Shown here: piece after piece, positions 35,222 through 48,095 of the stretch
Position numbering within the stretch: the stretch's first letter is position 1
Layout: each line of letters begins with the position of its first letter
Assembly (NCBI RefSeq): GCF_964340395.1
Contig: NC_135549.1
Span: 1,453,501-1,517,500, forward strand
Length of the DNA: 64,000 bases
Origin: Glandiceps talaboti
Lineage: Eukaryota; Hemichordata; Enteropneusta; Spengelidae
Direction of reading: 5' to 3'
The notes under the pieces: generated by a model
What the model was told of the DNA's origin: nothing
The model's input: the letters and a program-made list of their open reading frames with translations, nothing else
The model's database searches: none
Position numbers and translations under genes: made by a program

Positions 35222-35544
35222 TTGGAGATCCAATTTTTATTTTTAAGCTTACATGTTCTGTTGTACATAGTTAACTGGTCAGGACACAGGAAGCTAAATC
35301 AAACATACAACATGGCCTTATTACAGTACATGATGGAAAAGGGAAGGGGAGGGTAGGGAATGGTAGAGAGGGGTGAACTCATACCTTGTTGATATAAAAG
35401 ACTATTTATTGTACACATTTTATTATTTCTAATATGTGTGACATTGTAAAAAGACATCAAAATTTATTTGTACAGCATTTTAAAGAATATTAAAATTTTC
35501 TTTTTGCCTTATATAGTGATCAGTGGTGGCTTCATTTATAAAAC
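35222..35544. other. intergenic spacer after LRIG
   Basis: About 320 bp of AT-rich sequence with a short GGGAAGGGGAGGG run near 35340-35373. No gene or repeat is seen. Confidence 0.6.
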
Positions 35545-35652
35545 TGTGTGTCTGTCTGTCTGTAATGTGTGTGTGTGTCTGTCTGTATGTATGTATGTAC
35601 ATATGTATGTAATGTGTGTCTGTGTATGTATGTATGTATGTATGTATGTATG

Positions 35653-35683
<31 letters not shown>

Positions 35684-35718
35684 TTGTGTGTGTGTATGTA
35701 TGTATGTGTGTATGTATG

Positions 35719-35749
<31 letters not shown>

Positions 35750-35784
35750 TTGTATGTATGTGTGTGTGTATGTGTGTATACATA
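35545..35784. repeat. (GTAT)n / (GTCT)n microsatellite
   Basis: About 240 bp of GTCT, GT and mostly GTAT tetranucleotides. Reading frames through it on both strands are artefacts. Confidence 0.97.
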
Positions 35785-36120
35785 TGTCACGGTAGGTTTA
35801 CCAAGAAGAAGTCTCTGAACTTGTACGATGACTCGAAAGTATCTTTATTCTGCAAATCTGCAAGTATATACACAAAAGTTACACTTGTGTAGCTGTACTG
35901 GCCATGACTCCACTTCTCTAATACTTTAATACAATAAATACAAAAAGATACAAAATTCAGATGACTACATAAATAACAGTAGAACTAAAGGTACAGGTAC
36001 AAATGACAAAATAAGCTGGAGAGATAAAGTATGAACTATCCTGCAAGTATGTACACAAAAGTTACACTTGCGTAGCCATACTGGCCACGTCTGCACTTCT
36101 GCCTTAGCTAACCTGCCGCG
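35785..36120 (-). mobile_element. probable solo LTR or LTR fragment, minus strand
   Basis: Read on the minus strand, the right end runs AATAAAGATACTTTCGAGTC and then CTTCTTCTTGGTAAACCTAC followed by CGTGACA. That is a polyadenylation signal shortly before a CA terminus, as in LTR ends. Inside it, a segment of about 60 bp containing TACACAAAAGTTACACTTG is present twice (about 35860-35919 and 36041-36101). The distal boundary and the target duplication are not clear, and no retroelement coding is present. Confidence 0.45.
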
Positions 36121-36363
36121 CATACTTACAGTATAAGGGAAAGATCATGTGATGAAAGATATGTAGAAGGAAGGAAGTGATTGAAAGTTAGAATTTGAAG
36201 ATGGATATTTATGAACACAACAAAGGAACACAGTATGGTAAATCACAAAATGAAACACAAAAGGGACATCGACACACAAGTGACACACAGTAAAGTTAGG
36301 ATTAGGATAAATACAACTGTGTCACTTATGTATGTGTATGTCTTCATCTGTGTATATATATAT

Positions 36364-36786
36364 GTTACACCCAATCTGTGAAATTGCCCAATTCATGAAA
36401 TGGTTAGGTAACTTTGCCCAGTTCATGAAATAGTTAATTGTGTTGCCCAGGTTATGAAGTGGTATGGTACGATATGCCCAGTACATGAAATTAGCATCTT
36501 TTATAGGACATACACAAAATAGAATAAGAATCAAACAACTTTATTGTCATGTATTTACAAACTCATCACTTCACAATTCTTATTTTATTATAATTCAATG
36601 TAGCTTGTGTTTTAATAGAGTTCGATAATCAACACCCCAGTTCAAAACTCTGGCCCAAAAAATTTAATTTCGCCCTTTTAGATCGTAATCTATACTCTCA
36701 TTTGCATAAGGGTAACCATTCTATGAACTTGGCAAAGTTACATCGCACATTTCATGAATTGGACAGTTTCACGGATTGGGTGAAAC
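36364..36786. mobile_element. MITE-like element with inverted repeats of about 60 bp
   Basis: The left end, GTTACACCCAATCTGTGAAA then TTGCCCAATTCATGAAATG, is matched by the reverse complement of the right end at about 36727-36786 (GTTTCACCCAATCCGTGAAA then CTGTCCAATTCATGAAATG). Homology extends inward through AACTTTGCC. TATATA-rich sequence flanks both ends, so a TA target site is plausible. Degenerate TTCATGAAAT units repeat inside the left arm. No coding sequence is present, so it is non-autonomous. Confidence 0.8.
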
Positions 36787-36986
36787 ATATATACATGTGT
36801 TTTGTGTTTATCTGACTATGTGTGTCCTCCAATGAAAACATTTTGTGGATCAAAACGATAGAAAAGTGTATGATTTCTTGTGAGTCATCTCCACATAGTG
36901 AAGAAGAGGGGAGGAACACAACATTTATGTGCATCACTAGAAATTGTTGTATGTCAGTGGCTCTACAGGCTTAGTAGGGCACACTG

Positions 36987-37142
36987 GTGTGTGTGTGTGT
37001 GTCTGTGTGTGTCTGTGTGTGTCTGTGTGTGTCTGTCTGTGTGTGTGTGTGTGTGTCTGTGTGTGTGTGTCTGTGTGTGTCTGTGTGTGTCTGTGTGTGT
37101 GTGTCTGTGTGTGTCTGTGTGTGTCTGTGTGTGTGTGTGTGT
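36987..37142. repeat. (GT)n with regular GTCT interruptions
   Basis: About 155 bp of GT dinucleotides, with CTGT inserted at roughly 10-bp intervals. Confidence 0.97.
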
Positions 37143-40004
37143 AACTTAAAATATGTGTTTGCTGTCTGTACGTGTGTCTGTGTCATGGAGAGAAAGCGTA
37201 ATTATGGAATATTATGGTCAACTATACTATACTCTGTATTATGCCCCATTGTCATATGGAACAATCTCCACCAAAATGGCTTTTCAAAACGAGAGGATAT
37301 GGTATACTGTCATCCCAAGGGACCTATAAACCTTTCATGGAAACAATAGACGCCCGAATATATAAACTTTCCAGTGAGGGCGCCATCACCAATCCTACTG
37401 GTTTTCTTTCTGACATTGCCTAATACCTGCACACTTGGAGGTGCACAGAGGTTCACTTTTTGCAATGTAAACACGTTTTTAAATGTTCTGATGACAGTGT
37501 CTTAAACTTATGTAATATGTACACTTGCATAAATTATGATCATTTGGCTGCAAATATAGACATTTGATACAAATTTCTTCAAACGTTACCACTTGAAAGC
37601 TTGTTACTAGTCCTTTTAATAAAAGTTTTCAAAAAGTGATTTTGACAAATACATGAAAAAAATTGCACAGTGAATCTAATCTTTTGTAGTGCTGTTATAC
37701 CGAAAATGGGTTTCCGTTTTGTTGGACAAATTTAGTCTGATAGTATTATACCTGTAAACAACAAATGTATTCTATTTTGGAGGTACGTACATACTACGTG
37801 AACGACTCAATTTTGATAGGTATTGTGACACTAATAATCAATTACATTGTGACGTATAAACCGAATATAATGTATTATATACATGCGATATACACTGTAT
37901 TACTGCTTTTACTTGATTTTCAGTCGGTGAAAATGTTTTCATGTATTTAACTGTTGTTACAACAATTAAGTTTAAAACGGTACTAGAATTAATTAACTGG
38001 AGTTTTATTTTTGATCAGACAACTAATTATATTTCCACTTATTATTTATTTAAACCACCAATATTTAGACATTGTACATTTCTATATAAGTTAAACTGTG
38101 TGCTATTAGCCATATTAATGTAGCATAAACTTTTCAATGTCAGTTTTAGAAAGCTGTGTCTATCTAGAGCTTTTGTCCTTTATATGTACAACTAAGGACT
38201 TCATCAGCAGACTGAAGTAATTACTATGCACTAAAAACAAAAGGCGTTAATTGTATACTAGTTTGAGAATTCACACAACTCACTTGCTTAGTGAGTGATG
38301 TTAACACTTGGTCCCAAAACTAGTAATTAACACATTTGTTTTAGAAAGGTGATTTATTGTACTGTGTAGGGTGTTCAATATTATGAGTTGTATCTAAGGA
38401 AACAAAAAACGTGCATGTTGTGTAAGCTGCTGAATGATGTCGAGTCGGGCTATAGTGAATATAATGATACACTATTACTTATTCTATGTACCATACAATT
38501 GCAGTACATCTCCAGAATGCGGGAAGTGGGGTGGGGTGTTACTGTATAGTTGCACGTACAATCGGCGTAGCCGGGGGCATCTTTTAAGAGCACGAAGGGG
38601 GGGGGGGGGTGCGAATTTCTTTGCCAAAATATTTTCTCGCCAGGCCCCTGCCGTAAATTCTGACCACAGCCTAAGTAACAGTAAATAACGCGGCATACCA
38701 AGCTCCCCCTTTTACAGACCACACTGGTTAATATTGAATGCTTCAAAATCTTTTTATCTAAATTAAGCCGAGTAATATATCTAACTTGTCCATAATACAT
38801 CTTTGGGATAGTATGGTAGCTTTGACAGACAATGGTGTTATCATATTAAGAACAAGTCCCGGACATGCACAATCATATTAACAACATATCCGATACTCTT
38901 CACTGATAACATTCCATTTAAACGAAATTTGAATCGACATCCTAAAACTTAGCAAATAACCTTGCAAGTCAGTCGTGGAATGTGATGCGTCCTGACATGT
39001 ATTGTTGACTAATTTTATCACACGGCTGTCATCCTCAGCAATAGCGCAGAGCAGCGCCCCCGTTGACAATAGCAACTTATGCTTTCGTTTTCACTCATGC
39101 TCTCAAGGTACGTGTCTGTTGAAAAAAGACACGCCTTCCACATTGAACTGCCATAGTCTACCAGATACCATCCTAAATGTTGGTGCTATGAAACCAATGT
39201 TTAGGCAACAGTCATCTTTAAGTGATTTGTCTATTGATTATCAACACAGGAAATCCGCATACACGCACTGATATTGGAAAAAGGTCGGAGGAAACTTTGA
39301 AATTAGGACCAACATCTAATTTTCAGCCTACTATGTCAATCAATAACCTGGTTATCAAGATATTAGTAAATGGTCCATGACACTGTTTGACACTATTTAA
39401 AGCACATCGACTACAAAGTTCAAGAATCAATCTATCAAAATCTGTCAATATTGTGACCTATCACTCTCAATTACGTATGAAATACCTTTCAACAAAATTG
39501 AGTTGTAAACTAAAACAAGTATAAAAATATTATCCTTGTCTCGCGATGAGATCGAAGTAGAGTTCCATAAATCAATATTTTGAACATAGAAACAAATCAG
39601 CAGCAACGGAAGTATGTCAGGGTTGTTTACATGCAAAAGCCAAGACATTGGAAAAACGAAAGATTGTAAAATGTGGGCACTAGGAGCGCTAGTCTGAGTA
39701 ACTTTCTAAATATAGAAGACTTCGTGTATAGTAAAAGCTGTTGTCAAACAGTTACGGTTCATTTCCCACTTTATTCACACAATCCTTAGACAGTTCTCCT
39801 GTCATATTTTGGTTAACCATGGCACTATTTTCCTTGACTGACGGCTTTGTCACAAGAATTTGATTTTTGCAAGTTTAAAAAATACTATAATTGTGCATTT
39901 GTATTTGTGTATATTTGAATTTTGTCACCTGTAGAGCTGGAAACTGTTTTAACACATGTACTTCTGAAGCTATTCAGTGGTTCAACCACACAGGCTGCTA
40001 TAAC
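37143..40004. other. non-coding stretch without a recognisable gene
   Basis: Mostly AT-rich sequence. A run of 13 or so G at about 38597-38609 follows GCGTAGCCGGGGGC. An imperfect inverted repeat (TTAATTGTATACTAGTTT / AAAACTAGTAATTAAC) spans about 38245-38332. Open frames near 38450 and 39000 are short, have no family match and lack supporting splice structure. Confidence 0.6.
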
Positions 40005-40547
40005 CACAGGGAACAGCAGGCATGTAATTGATTGATTGATCGATCAATTTATTGATTGACTATTTGATGGAATGATTGAATGATTAATTTTTGTGGTTAG
40101 ATAAAACTTATTTTTTGTGTAATATGTACAAACTAGTGTAAAACTACTATAGAATACTAGTTTGTATATGGCCAAGTGTTTGTTTGGTGTGATAATCTCC
40201 CAGTAAATAAGAGATAAAGCAAATTGTTCCTGTAACCGATGCCTTGGTAATTATAATATTAGGTGTGTTTTAATTTAGATAAGAGAAGAATGGACAAGAT
40301 GTCTTTATTTGGTCAATAAAGTGAAAATTGTATATAACTGAAAGAGAGAAAACTAGCCAGGGAAAGAAGGAAAAAAAGTTTTATATCATCACATAAAATC
40401 AATCAGTCAATTGATCAATATCACACACAAATGAGTTTTATACAAAAATTTAAGTCATTCAATCAATCAATCATGCCATCAAATAGTCAATCAATTGCAA
40501 TCAAACGATCGATTGATCAATCAATTACATGCCTGCTGTCCCCTGTG
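40005..40547. mobile_element. foldback / MITE-like inverted-repeat element
   Basis: The left arm starts CACAGGGAACAGCAGGCATG then TAATTGATTGATTGATCG. The right arm, reverse-complemented, starts CACAGGGGACAGCAGGCATG then TAATTGATTGATCAATCG. The match continues, with gaps, through the CAAATAGTCAATC and TTTTTGT-ATAAAACT segments for more than 100 bp. A central small palindrome (AAACTAGT...ACTAGTTT) lies near 40129-40165. It has no coding content. Confidence 0.8.
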
Positions 40548-40690
40548 CGATAACGCTATATAGTGTCTGTACACTGACCTACTAGTATAATGTTTGTACA
40601 GTGTGCTATCAGCAGTTACATACTGCTCCAACCATACAATGATAGCATCACAGAAACTTGGTCAAAATAAATGTAAGATACAGACACATT

Positions 40691-41402
40691 AGCTTAACTG
40701 TTGATATAGTGTAAGAGCCTATGTAATGTACTCTATGAGATCTAGGGATGGACAAATACATTATTGATAGTAAATATTAGCTGTTGATATAGTGTAAGAG
40801 CCTATGTAATGTACTCTATGAAGATCAGATCTAGGGATGGACAAATACATTATTGATAGTAAATATTAGCTGTTGATATAGTGTAAGAGCCTATGTAATG
40901 TACTCTATGAAGATCAGATCTAGGGATAGACAAATACATTATTGATAGTAAATATTAGCTGTTGGTATAGTGTAAGAGCCTATGTAATGTACTCTATGAA
41001 GATCAGATCTAGGGATGGACAAATACATTATTGATAGTAAATATTAGCTGTTGATATAGTGTAAGAGCCTATGTAATGTACTCTATGAAGATCAGATCTA
41101 GGGATAGACAAATACATTATTGATAGTAAATATTAGCTGTTGGTATAGTGTGAGAGCCTATGTAATGTACTCTATGAAGATCAGATCTAGGGATGGACAA
41201 ATACATTATTGATAGTAAATATTAGCTGTTGGTATAGTGTAAGAGCCTATGTAATGTACTCTATGAAGATCAGATCTAGGGATGGACAAATACATTATTG
41301 ATAGTAAATATTAGCTGTTGGTATAGTGTAAGAGCCTATGTAATGTACTCTATGACGATCAGATCTAGGGATGGACAAATACATCATAGAGGGTAAATAT
41401 TG
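40691..41402. repeat. 89-bp minisatellite, 8 copies
   Basis: AGTGTAAGAGCCTATGTAAT recurs about every 89 bp. The first unit lacks 7 bp (AAGATCA) after CTCTATG, and the last unit degrades at CATCATAGAGGG. Copies are otherwise almost identical, indicating recent expansion. Confidence 0.96.
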
Positions 41403-43584
41403 GCCTAAAGTCAAGTCAAGTCATGTTGAGATTTTGACTATTACCTGTGGGGAGACAATAATCTAGGGTTAAGTAAATGTTCATTTACAACAGCAAAGAA
41501 TGGTTTATTTTCCTCGGTTTATTTTCTTATAAAAAATACAGTACATGTATATGTAAATTAAATAAATATTCATTCACATCATCTATTTTCTTTCCATAAC
41601 TTCTCAAGGTTATGTTTACTGGACAGCTAATTGATCACCTCACAATGTTACACTTGTTCTAGTGGTGTGATGTTCAATAATGTTAGTCCATTCTTCATAA
41701 CTTGTTGCACTGCCTTCAGAAAGTAGAGTCTGGCAAACATAGTGGGTAGTAAATGAGGTCTTGGTTCCTGTGGAGTAATTAAATAAGAATATCACCATCA
41801 GTAATGGAAGCAAAATTGATAACATTGACATACTTTTATAATAAGAAGAGCACATACTGTTTCAATGGGCATTGTTGTTGTTGCGATATCATTGTTTGGC
41901 CACTAGGGGTGCTGTTTTAGAACCGGAAGTGTGGGCCAGAATAGTTGAGCATTGTCCCATAGAAATGGCTGACACAGAGTTTTCTCTCACTTTCCGTGCT
42001 GTCCCGACTGTAATATTTTATTATTGACTAACAATAATGCCATTCGATCTGAAACCTGTCGCTAACCAGTAGTGTGTTACCGTCACTGCAGGAATATGTA
42101 ACTTTTATGAGCAAATCGGCATTTTTTGCGAGTTCAAGTAGATCGGCTTTTCTCGTTTTCAATCAGGTAATTTTCCTCTCCTTTAAGAACGCACAGAGTT
42201 CTTTTACGCATATTGTGTTCACAGTTTCTGCATTTCCATGCTATTAGCAGTTATGACGAAAATTCTGGCCTTCACTTTGTTAAATATGGGGCGCCCTCTT
42301 ACGACGCTTACCTGCTAAATGACCAGACATTCAATAACCGAAATACCCTGTATTACATCACATATCTTTGAGTAGCTTGCAGTGTAACAAAATTACATTA
42401 CATATCTTTGGAAGATTAAGCTTTCAGAGTATTTCTTTTTGTCAAGATTTCCTTTGAGTTGAGCAAGTGAAGAGTGAAATTTGTGATGTATAATTTCTAC
42501 CAATGCAGTCATGCATGCATGCAAATATAGTCATGTGACTTGAAAGTTGTACCTCATTCCAACTATTAGAGATAAAACAATCCAGATTGAAAACAAACAC
42601 TTCACACAAAAGAATATAAAAGTAACAAGTCAATATTGTCAAAAACAAGACATTGTTATCGGTAAATTCTTTATTTGTTTATTAAGGTCAACATAATGAC
42701 CTGTTATCCCTATGCTCCTCAATCAAACTAAGATCTAAAAGTTTCAAAACTTTCTACCTTGGCTACTTTTTAAAATATTGTTTATGGTTTAATTTAGGCT
42801 GACAGATTATTACTTGCTTCCATTCTAAAGCATATGTTTATGAAAATATGAATTTTGAAGATTTCATTTGATAAATAACTTTTCAAGTACTGCATGTGTT
42901 AGGGATATTAGATGGTAGAGTGCAGCTTTTAGAGTTACTGCATTGTATCACTATCTTGTATAGATTAATTAGAATTTTTGTCTTTAGTAAAGGAATTCAG
43001 GGTGACTGGTTGACCAGGACTACACTGGCCATGTTCAGTAATTCACAATCACTGCCTCAACTTTTAACATTCGTCAAGATAGCACTACTCAACATCAATA
43101 ACATCAGTATGTCACATGTCACTTCTTGTCACAAACGTCACTTTATTTCAGCTGATTACGGTACATGATGGTCTTTATGACAGTATAAAAACCACAATAT
43201 CGTGTATTCTAGACGATAAGTTTCTTCAAATGTACCCAGTCAGACTGTAGTTGATGGCTATCAGTCAAACCTTAGATAACTGAGATTCTGTCAAGTATGC
43301 ATAACAATGTCTCTTGTGTCCATTAATAATTGTTTGACTTTGCTAGGAAGGTCATCTTGTTGGTTACATTGTACACACAATGGAGTGTAAACATTATTCA
43401 GGTGTTGGGAAGAACATTTTAATAAATGTGATCAAAATTCTCTCTACATGTTGCATGATTTAGTTCCAAAATTATCATCACAATAAAGGCATGGATCTTT
43501 AAAAAAAACACACTGCTGTAAAGTTATATGCAAAATACTTGTCTTGAGACAAACTTGCAAAATTACAAAAAAGCTTTCAAATAG
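41403..43584. other. non-coding stretch without a recognisable gene
   Basis: No gene is seen. A segment at about 41870-42310 is less AT-rich than its surroundings and includes GGCCACTAGGGGTGCTG and GGGGCGCCCTCT, which look like pieces of old dispersed repeats. I cannot assign them. Confidence 0.55.
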
Positions 43585-43906
43585 TTTGATGTCCTATGAC
43601 AAAATTTGAAAAGGTGCAAACTGTTTCAGAACACCTTGATGTCCTATGGTAAAGTTGAGAAAGTTTCAGAACACCTTAGTTTCCTATAGTAGTATTCTAA
43701 CATATATTTAACATATTTTGGTGTCCCATAGAACTCTGTGGAATTTTTCACATATTTTGGTTTCTTATGGTAAAGTTAAAAAAGTTGTAACATATTTTGG
43801 TGTCCCATAGAACTCTGTGGAACTGTTCACATATTTTGGTTTCCTATGGTAAAGTTGAAAAAGTTGTAACATATTTTGGTGTCCCATAGAATTCTGTGGA
43901 GCTGTG
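43585..43906. repeat. degenerate tandem repeat, unit about 35-75 bp
   Basis: ACATATTTTGGTGTCCCATA and CACATATTTTGGTTTCCTAT alternate, separated by GAACTCTGTGGAA or GGTAAAGTTGAAAAAG. The left part carries older, more diverged units (CACCTTGATGTCCTATG). Confidence 0.85.
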
Positions 43907-44285
43907 AACACTATCAGCCAATCTCTTACATACAAACAATTCCAGTATAATTTATGTCTGTGTGTCACATTAGTTCTTATACATTTAGGAAATACATCAA
44001 TGTCATACACTCTGCATTATTTTGTTTTCTCTCCAGACATACAAAGTAAACATGAGGGTAAATAAATAACATCTGTTCACTTATTCTTTTCAATAATTTT
44101 GAACATGTCACTTCATTTCACTTTGGAAAGTCAATTTGTACTTATAGCCTTCTCTATATTGATCAATTTAATGAAAATCACTCAAAAAACCACAGCTTTT
44201 TCAGAATATAAATCATGCAAAATATCAATAAATTGCATGACAAATAGTTACTTGTATTCATAACTGGCGTTACTACCCCTATTTA

Positions 44286-44452
44286 GGTATAGGTTGGAAT
44301 CTATAGTATTCTGATCTATGTAGTATAAAGCTCTATGCATAACATTACAGACACTAGGTACGGGTTGGAATCTATAGTATTCTGATCTATGTAGTATAAA
44401 GCTCTAAGCATAACATTACAGACACTAGGTACGGGTTGGAATCTATAGGTTT
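44286..44452. repeat. 71-bp tandem repeat, about 2.3 copies
   Basis: GGTTGGAATCTATAGTATTC begins near 44291 and recurs 71 bp later, with a third partial copy ending at about 44452. Confidence 0.93.
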
Positions 44453-44956
44453 CTGCACGGTTGTAGCAAGCAGAACCAGTAAACACTATCTTGCAACAGG
44501 CTGTCAGTATAACACTATGTTTTTACTTTGCATGCATGTGTGGACAATGCTAGTAAGGGGGAAAATCATATATTGGTTTGGACACTTCTATGAATATTGC
44601 AATGGGTGGGTGTGCAAACAAAGTTATTTGTGAGATTATTCCAGTGTTATAGTGCAATGATAAAGAGAGTATTTGTATGTATTTGTTTTTTATAGCTGGT
44701 ATAGTGTAGGAAATATGTAAATGAGATTGTCTGGTTGATTTGTCAGTACATCATTTGACATATCTCAACATATCACTGAATACAGCAAAGTACAATGACA
44801 GTCAATTTCATTGATTTGATAAACAAACAAACATCAATAAATGTAATATCTTATTTTCATATGGTCCATATGATTCTAACTATTCTATGTACAGTATCAT
44901 CATCTTCTATGTGTGTAATGGCTGCCATGTAAGATTTATCAAGTCATATGACAACA
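44453..44956. other. non-coding stretch
   Basis: About 500 bp of AT-rich sequence with no gene or clear repeat. Confidence 0.55.
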
Positions 44957-45410
44957 TTCTTAAAAAGGGGTGTCCACTTTCATCACTGATTAAGTGTATT
45001 GATTTAACCAATGCACTGTTAACCAGATCATACCATTCTTGAATAGGGGTGTCCAGCTTTATTGTTGATCAAGTGTATTGACTTATCCAATAAGTTATCC
45101 AGGCCATACCATTCTTGAAATGGGTGATCCACTGTTATCCAAACCATACCTTTCTCGAAAAGGGGTGTTTAGCTCCATCACCTGATAACTGACTTTGTCC
45201 AACTACTGTCATCAGGATCATACCATACTTGAATAGGGGTGTTCAATGTTATTCAGGCCATATTATTCTTGAATAGGGGTGTCCACTTTCATCCAGACCA
45301 TACCATTCTTGAAAAGGGGTGTCCACTTTCATCATGGTCAGGTTTATTGCCATGACAACCAGTCATCCTGACCATACCATTCTTGAAAAGGGGGTGTCTA
45401 ACTTCACCAT
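44957..45410. repeat. degenerate repeat with ATTCTTGAAAAGGGGTGTCC core
   Basis: Variants of CCATACCATTCTTGAA(T/A)AGGGGTGTCC occur at least eight times between 44957 and 45400, at irregular spacing of about 40-80 bp. Confidence 0.85.
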
Positions 45411-45965
45411 GACTATTTACATTTTGTATTATTCTGTCTGGAGATTTCAGATATTCCAATCTAATATAGCTAATATTATCTGCTTACATGATCTATTTGC
45501 AACAATCAATTATCACGACATCTAATTGTACAGACTTTGGATTGACAACCTTGTTGAAACCCAGAATGGGAACACAAAGATTTATAAATCTTACTGGTCA
45601 AGAATTATCCCTTAAATATTTGCTTAGTAAACATGGTTCACAAAATATGATATAGATATAATATTGATAAGAATCAAAAGGTGTCATCTAAATGTACACA
45701 AAGGGTCTCTACTCATTGATGGGTTCTTGCTATCACTATTACAATAATGTTTGATATCTACTTATGAAATATGGATTTGTTTGATTTGTATCAATTCATA
45801 TTTACACATGACATGTAGGTATTGTGTACTCTAGACAACCAACTTGATGATGAAATGCAATACACATACTTTAATACTAACAGGACACTATGTCCTACTT
45901 CTACTCTACAACTGACCTTTTTAGGACATGAATATATTAGTCTGACTTCAATCATTGCCCTCCAT
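45411..45965. other. non-coding stretch
   Basis: AT-rich sequence between two arrays; no gene or repeat recognised. Confidence 0.55.
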
Positions 45966-47262
45966 AAAAAAAGTGTCTAGCAAACATGGCACCTGTTGGG
46001 TGAGTTTAATCAATTATTGCTAATTTCTACAGGAAAGGGTCTAGCAAACATGGCTCCTGTTGGGTGACTTTAATCAATTATTGCTAATTTCTACAGAAAA
46101 GGGTCTAGCAAACATGGCACCTGTTGGGTGAGTTTAATCAATTATTGCTAATTTCTACAGGAAAGTGTCTAGCAAACATGGCACCTGTTGGGTGAGTTTA
46201 ATCAATTATTGCTAATTTCTACAGGAAAGGGTCTAGCAAACATGGCACCTGTTGGGTGAGTTTAATCAATTATTGCTAATTTCTACAGGAAAGGGTCTAG
46301 CAAACATGGCACCTGTTGGGTGAGTTTAATCAATTATTGCTAATTTCTACAGGAAAGGGTCTAGCAAACATGGCTCCTGTTGGGTGACTTTAATCAATTA
46401 TTGCTAATTTCTACAGAAAAGGGTCTAGCAAACATGGCACCTGTTGGGTGACTTTAATCAATTATTGCTAATTTCTACAGAAAAGGGTCTAGCAAACATG
46501 GCACCTGTTGGGTGACTTTAATCAATTATTGCTAATTTCCACAGAAAAGGGTCTAGCAAACATGGCACCTGTTGGGTGACTTTAATCAATTATTGCTAAT
46601 TTCTACAGAAAAGGGTCTAGCAAACATGGCACCTGTTGGGTGACTTTAATCAATTATTGCTAATTTCCACAGAACAGGGTCTAGCAAACATGGCACCTGT
46701 TGGGTGACTTTAATCAATTATTGCTAATTTCTACAGAAAAGGGTCTAGCAAACATGGCACCTGTTGGGTGACTTTAATCAATTATTGCTAATTTCCACAG
46801 AAAAGGGTCTAGCAAACATGGCACCTGTTGGGTGACTTTAATCAATTATTGCTAATTTCCACAGAAAAGGGTCTAGCAAACATGGCACCTGTTGGGTGAC
46901 TTTAATCAATTATTGCTAATTTCTACAGAAAAGGGTCTAGCAAACATGGCACCTGTTGGGTGACTTTAATCAATTATTGCTAATTTCCACAGAAAAGGGT
47001 CTAGCAAACATGGCACCTGTTGGGTGAGTTTAATCAATTATTGCTAATTTCTACAGAAAAGGGTCTAGCAAACATGGCACCTGTTGGGTGACTTTAATCA
47101 ATTATTGCTAATTTCTACAGAAAAGGGTCTAGCAAACATGGCACCTGTTGGGTGACTTTAATCAATTATTGCTAATTTCTACAGAAAAGGGTCTAGCAAA
47201 CATGGCACCTGTTGGGTGACTTTAATCAATTATTGCTAATTTCCACAGAAAAGGGTTTAGTT
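45966..47262. repeat. 63-bp minisatellite, about 20 copies
   Basis: GGGTCTAGCAAACATGGCAC recurs every 63 bp. Units differ mainly at GGTGAGTTT or GGTGACTTT, and at TTTCTACAGG, TTTCTACAGA or TTTCCACAGA. GTGAG/CAGG forms cluster at the left and GTGAC/CAGA forms at the right. Each unit looks like a tiny exon: an acceptor-like CTAATTTCTACAG, 31 bp, then a donor-like G-GTGAGT. Confidence 0.97.
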
Positions 47263-47839
47263 AACCTGCCACACATGAAGCTGCCCATTGGCTAACATGA
47301 ACCAATCAATACCCTTTGTAAGCACATGTCTAGGTTCACATGAAATTGATTGTTTGTTGACCATTTCTAAATACAATTTTATTAAGAGATCTGTTTTCAA
47401 TAAATAATGTTAGTATGTTCTAGTTAACATTGTTGCAAGTATTATAAAGTCCTTTTGTACTTTCTAGTAATTTTGTTACAAGTAAGTCCATACAGCACAT
47501 TTAGTTAAAAACTGTATGGTTGTAGAACTTTGACAACCTTAGTGTAAATCTTTAAAATGACATCAATATATGCAGAGTACACTCTTCATTAACACTACAT
47601 TAGAATTCATAACATGTACATGTATTTCCAGTTGGTATTAATGACTTCTGTGTAAATAAAAAATAATGCATGTTCTTCAAGGTTAAATCAGGAAGACAAC
47701 ATAGTTTTCAAGTTCTATTTTTTTTATCAACTGGCCCAGGAGGAAATAGATTGCAGCAATGACGTCCAATGACATCCAAGGTTGTAACCTTAAACATCAT
47801 AGCCCCTTGCTTCCTTTACAGTAGCTCTATACAAAATGA
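47263..47839. other. non-coding stretch
   Basis: AT-rich, no gene or clear repeat. Confidence 0.55.
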
Positions 47840-48095
47840 TTAGATATGGCTGGCTCTATCTTTAACTTGCTTCCTAGGAGTTACTTTGTACTAAACGACT
47901 GTAAAATTTGGCTGGCTCTATCTTTAACTTGCTTCCCAAGAGTTACTTAGTACCAAATGACTGTAAAATATGGCTGGCTCTATTTTTAACTTGTTTCCCA
48001 GGAGTTACTTAGTACCAAATGACTGTAAAATATGGCTGGCTCTATCTTTAACTTGCTTCCCAGGAGTTACTTAGTACTAAATGACTGTAAAATAT
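47840..48095. repeat. 62-bp tandem repeat, 4 copies
   Basis: TGGCTGGCTCTATCTTTAAC recurs every 62 bp, each copy followed by TTGCTTCC(C/T) and ACTGTAAAAT. The first copy is the most diverged. Confidence 0.93.

Noticed and set aside
39002-39271. 89-codon frame as a possible exon of a second gene
   Set aside because: No domain or family resemblance, and no consistent neighbouring exons on either strand.
41898-41916. CTCF-like motif CCACTAGGGGTGC
   Set aside because: At least two mismatches at core G positions of the CTCF consensus; not convincing.
45966-47262. Could the regular 63-bp or 32-bp arrays be CRISPR arrays?
   Set aside because: Whole units repeat with no unique spacers, no cas genes are near, and the host is an animal.
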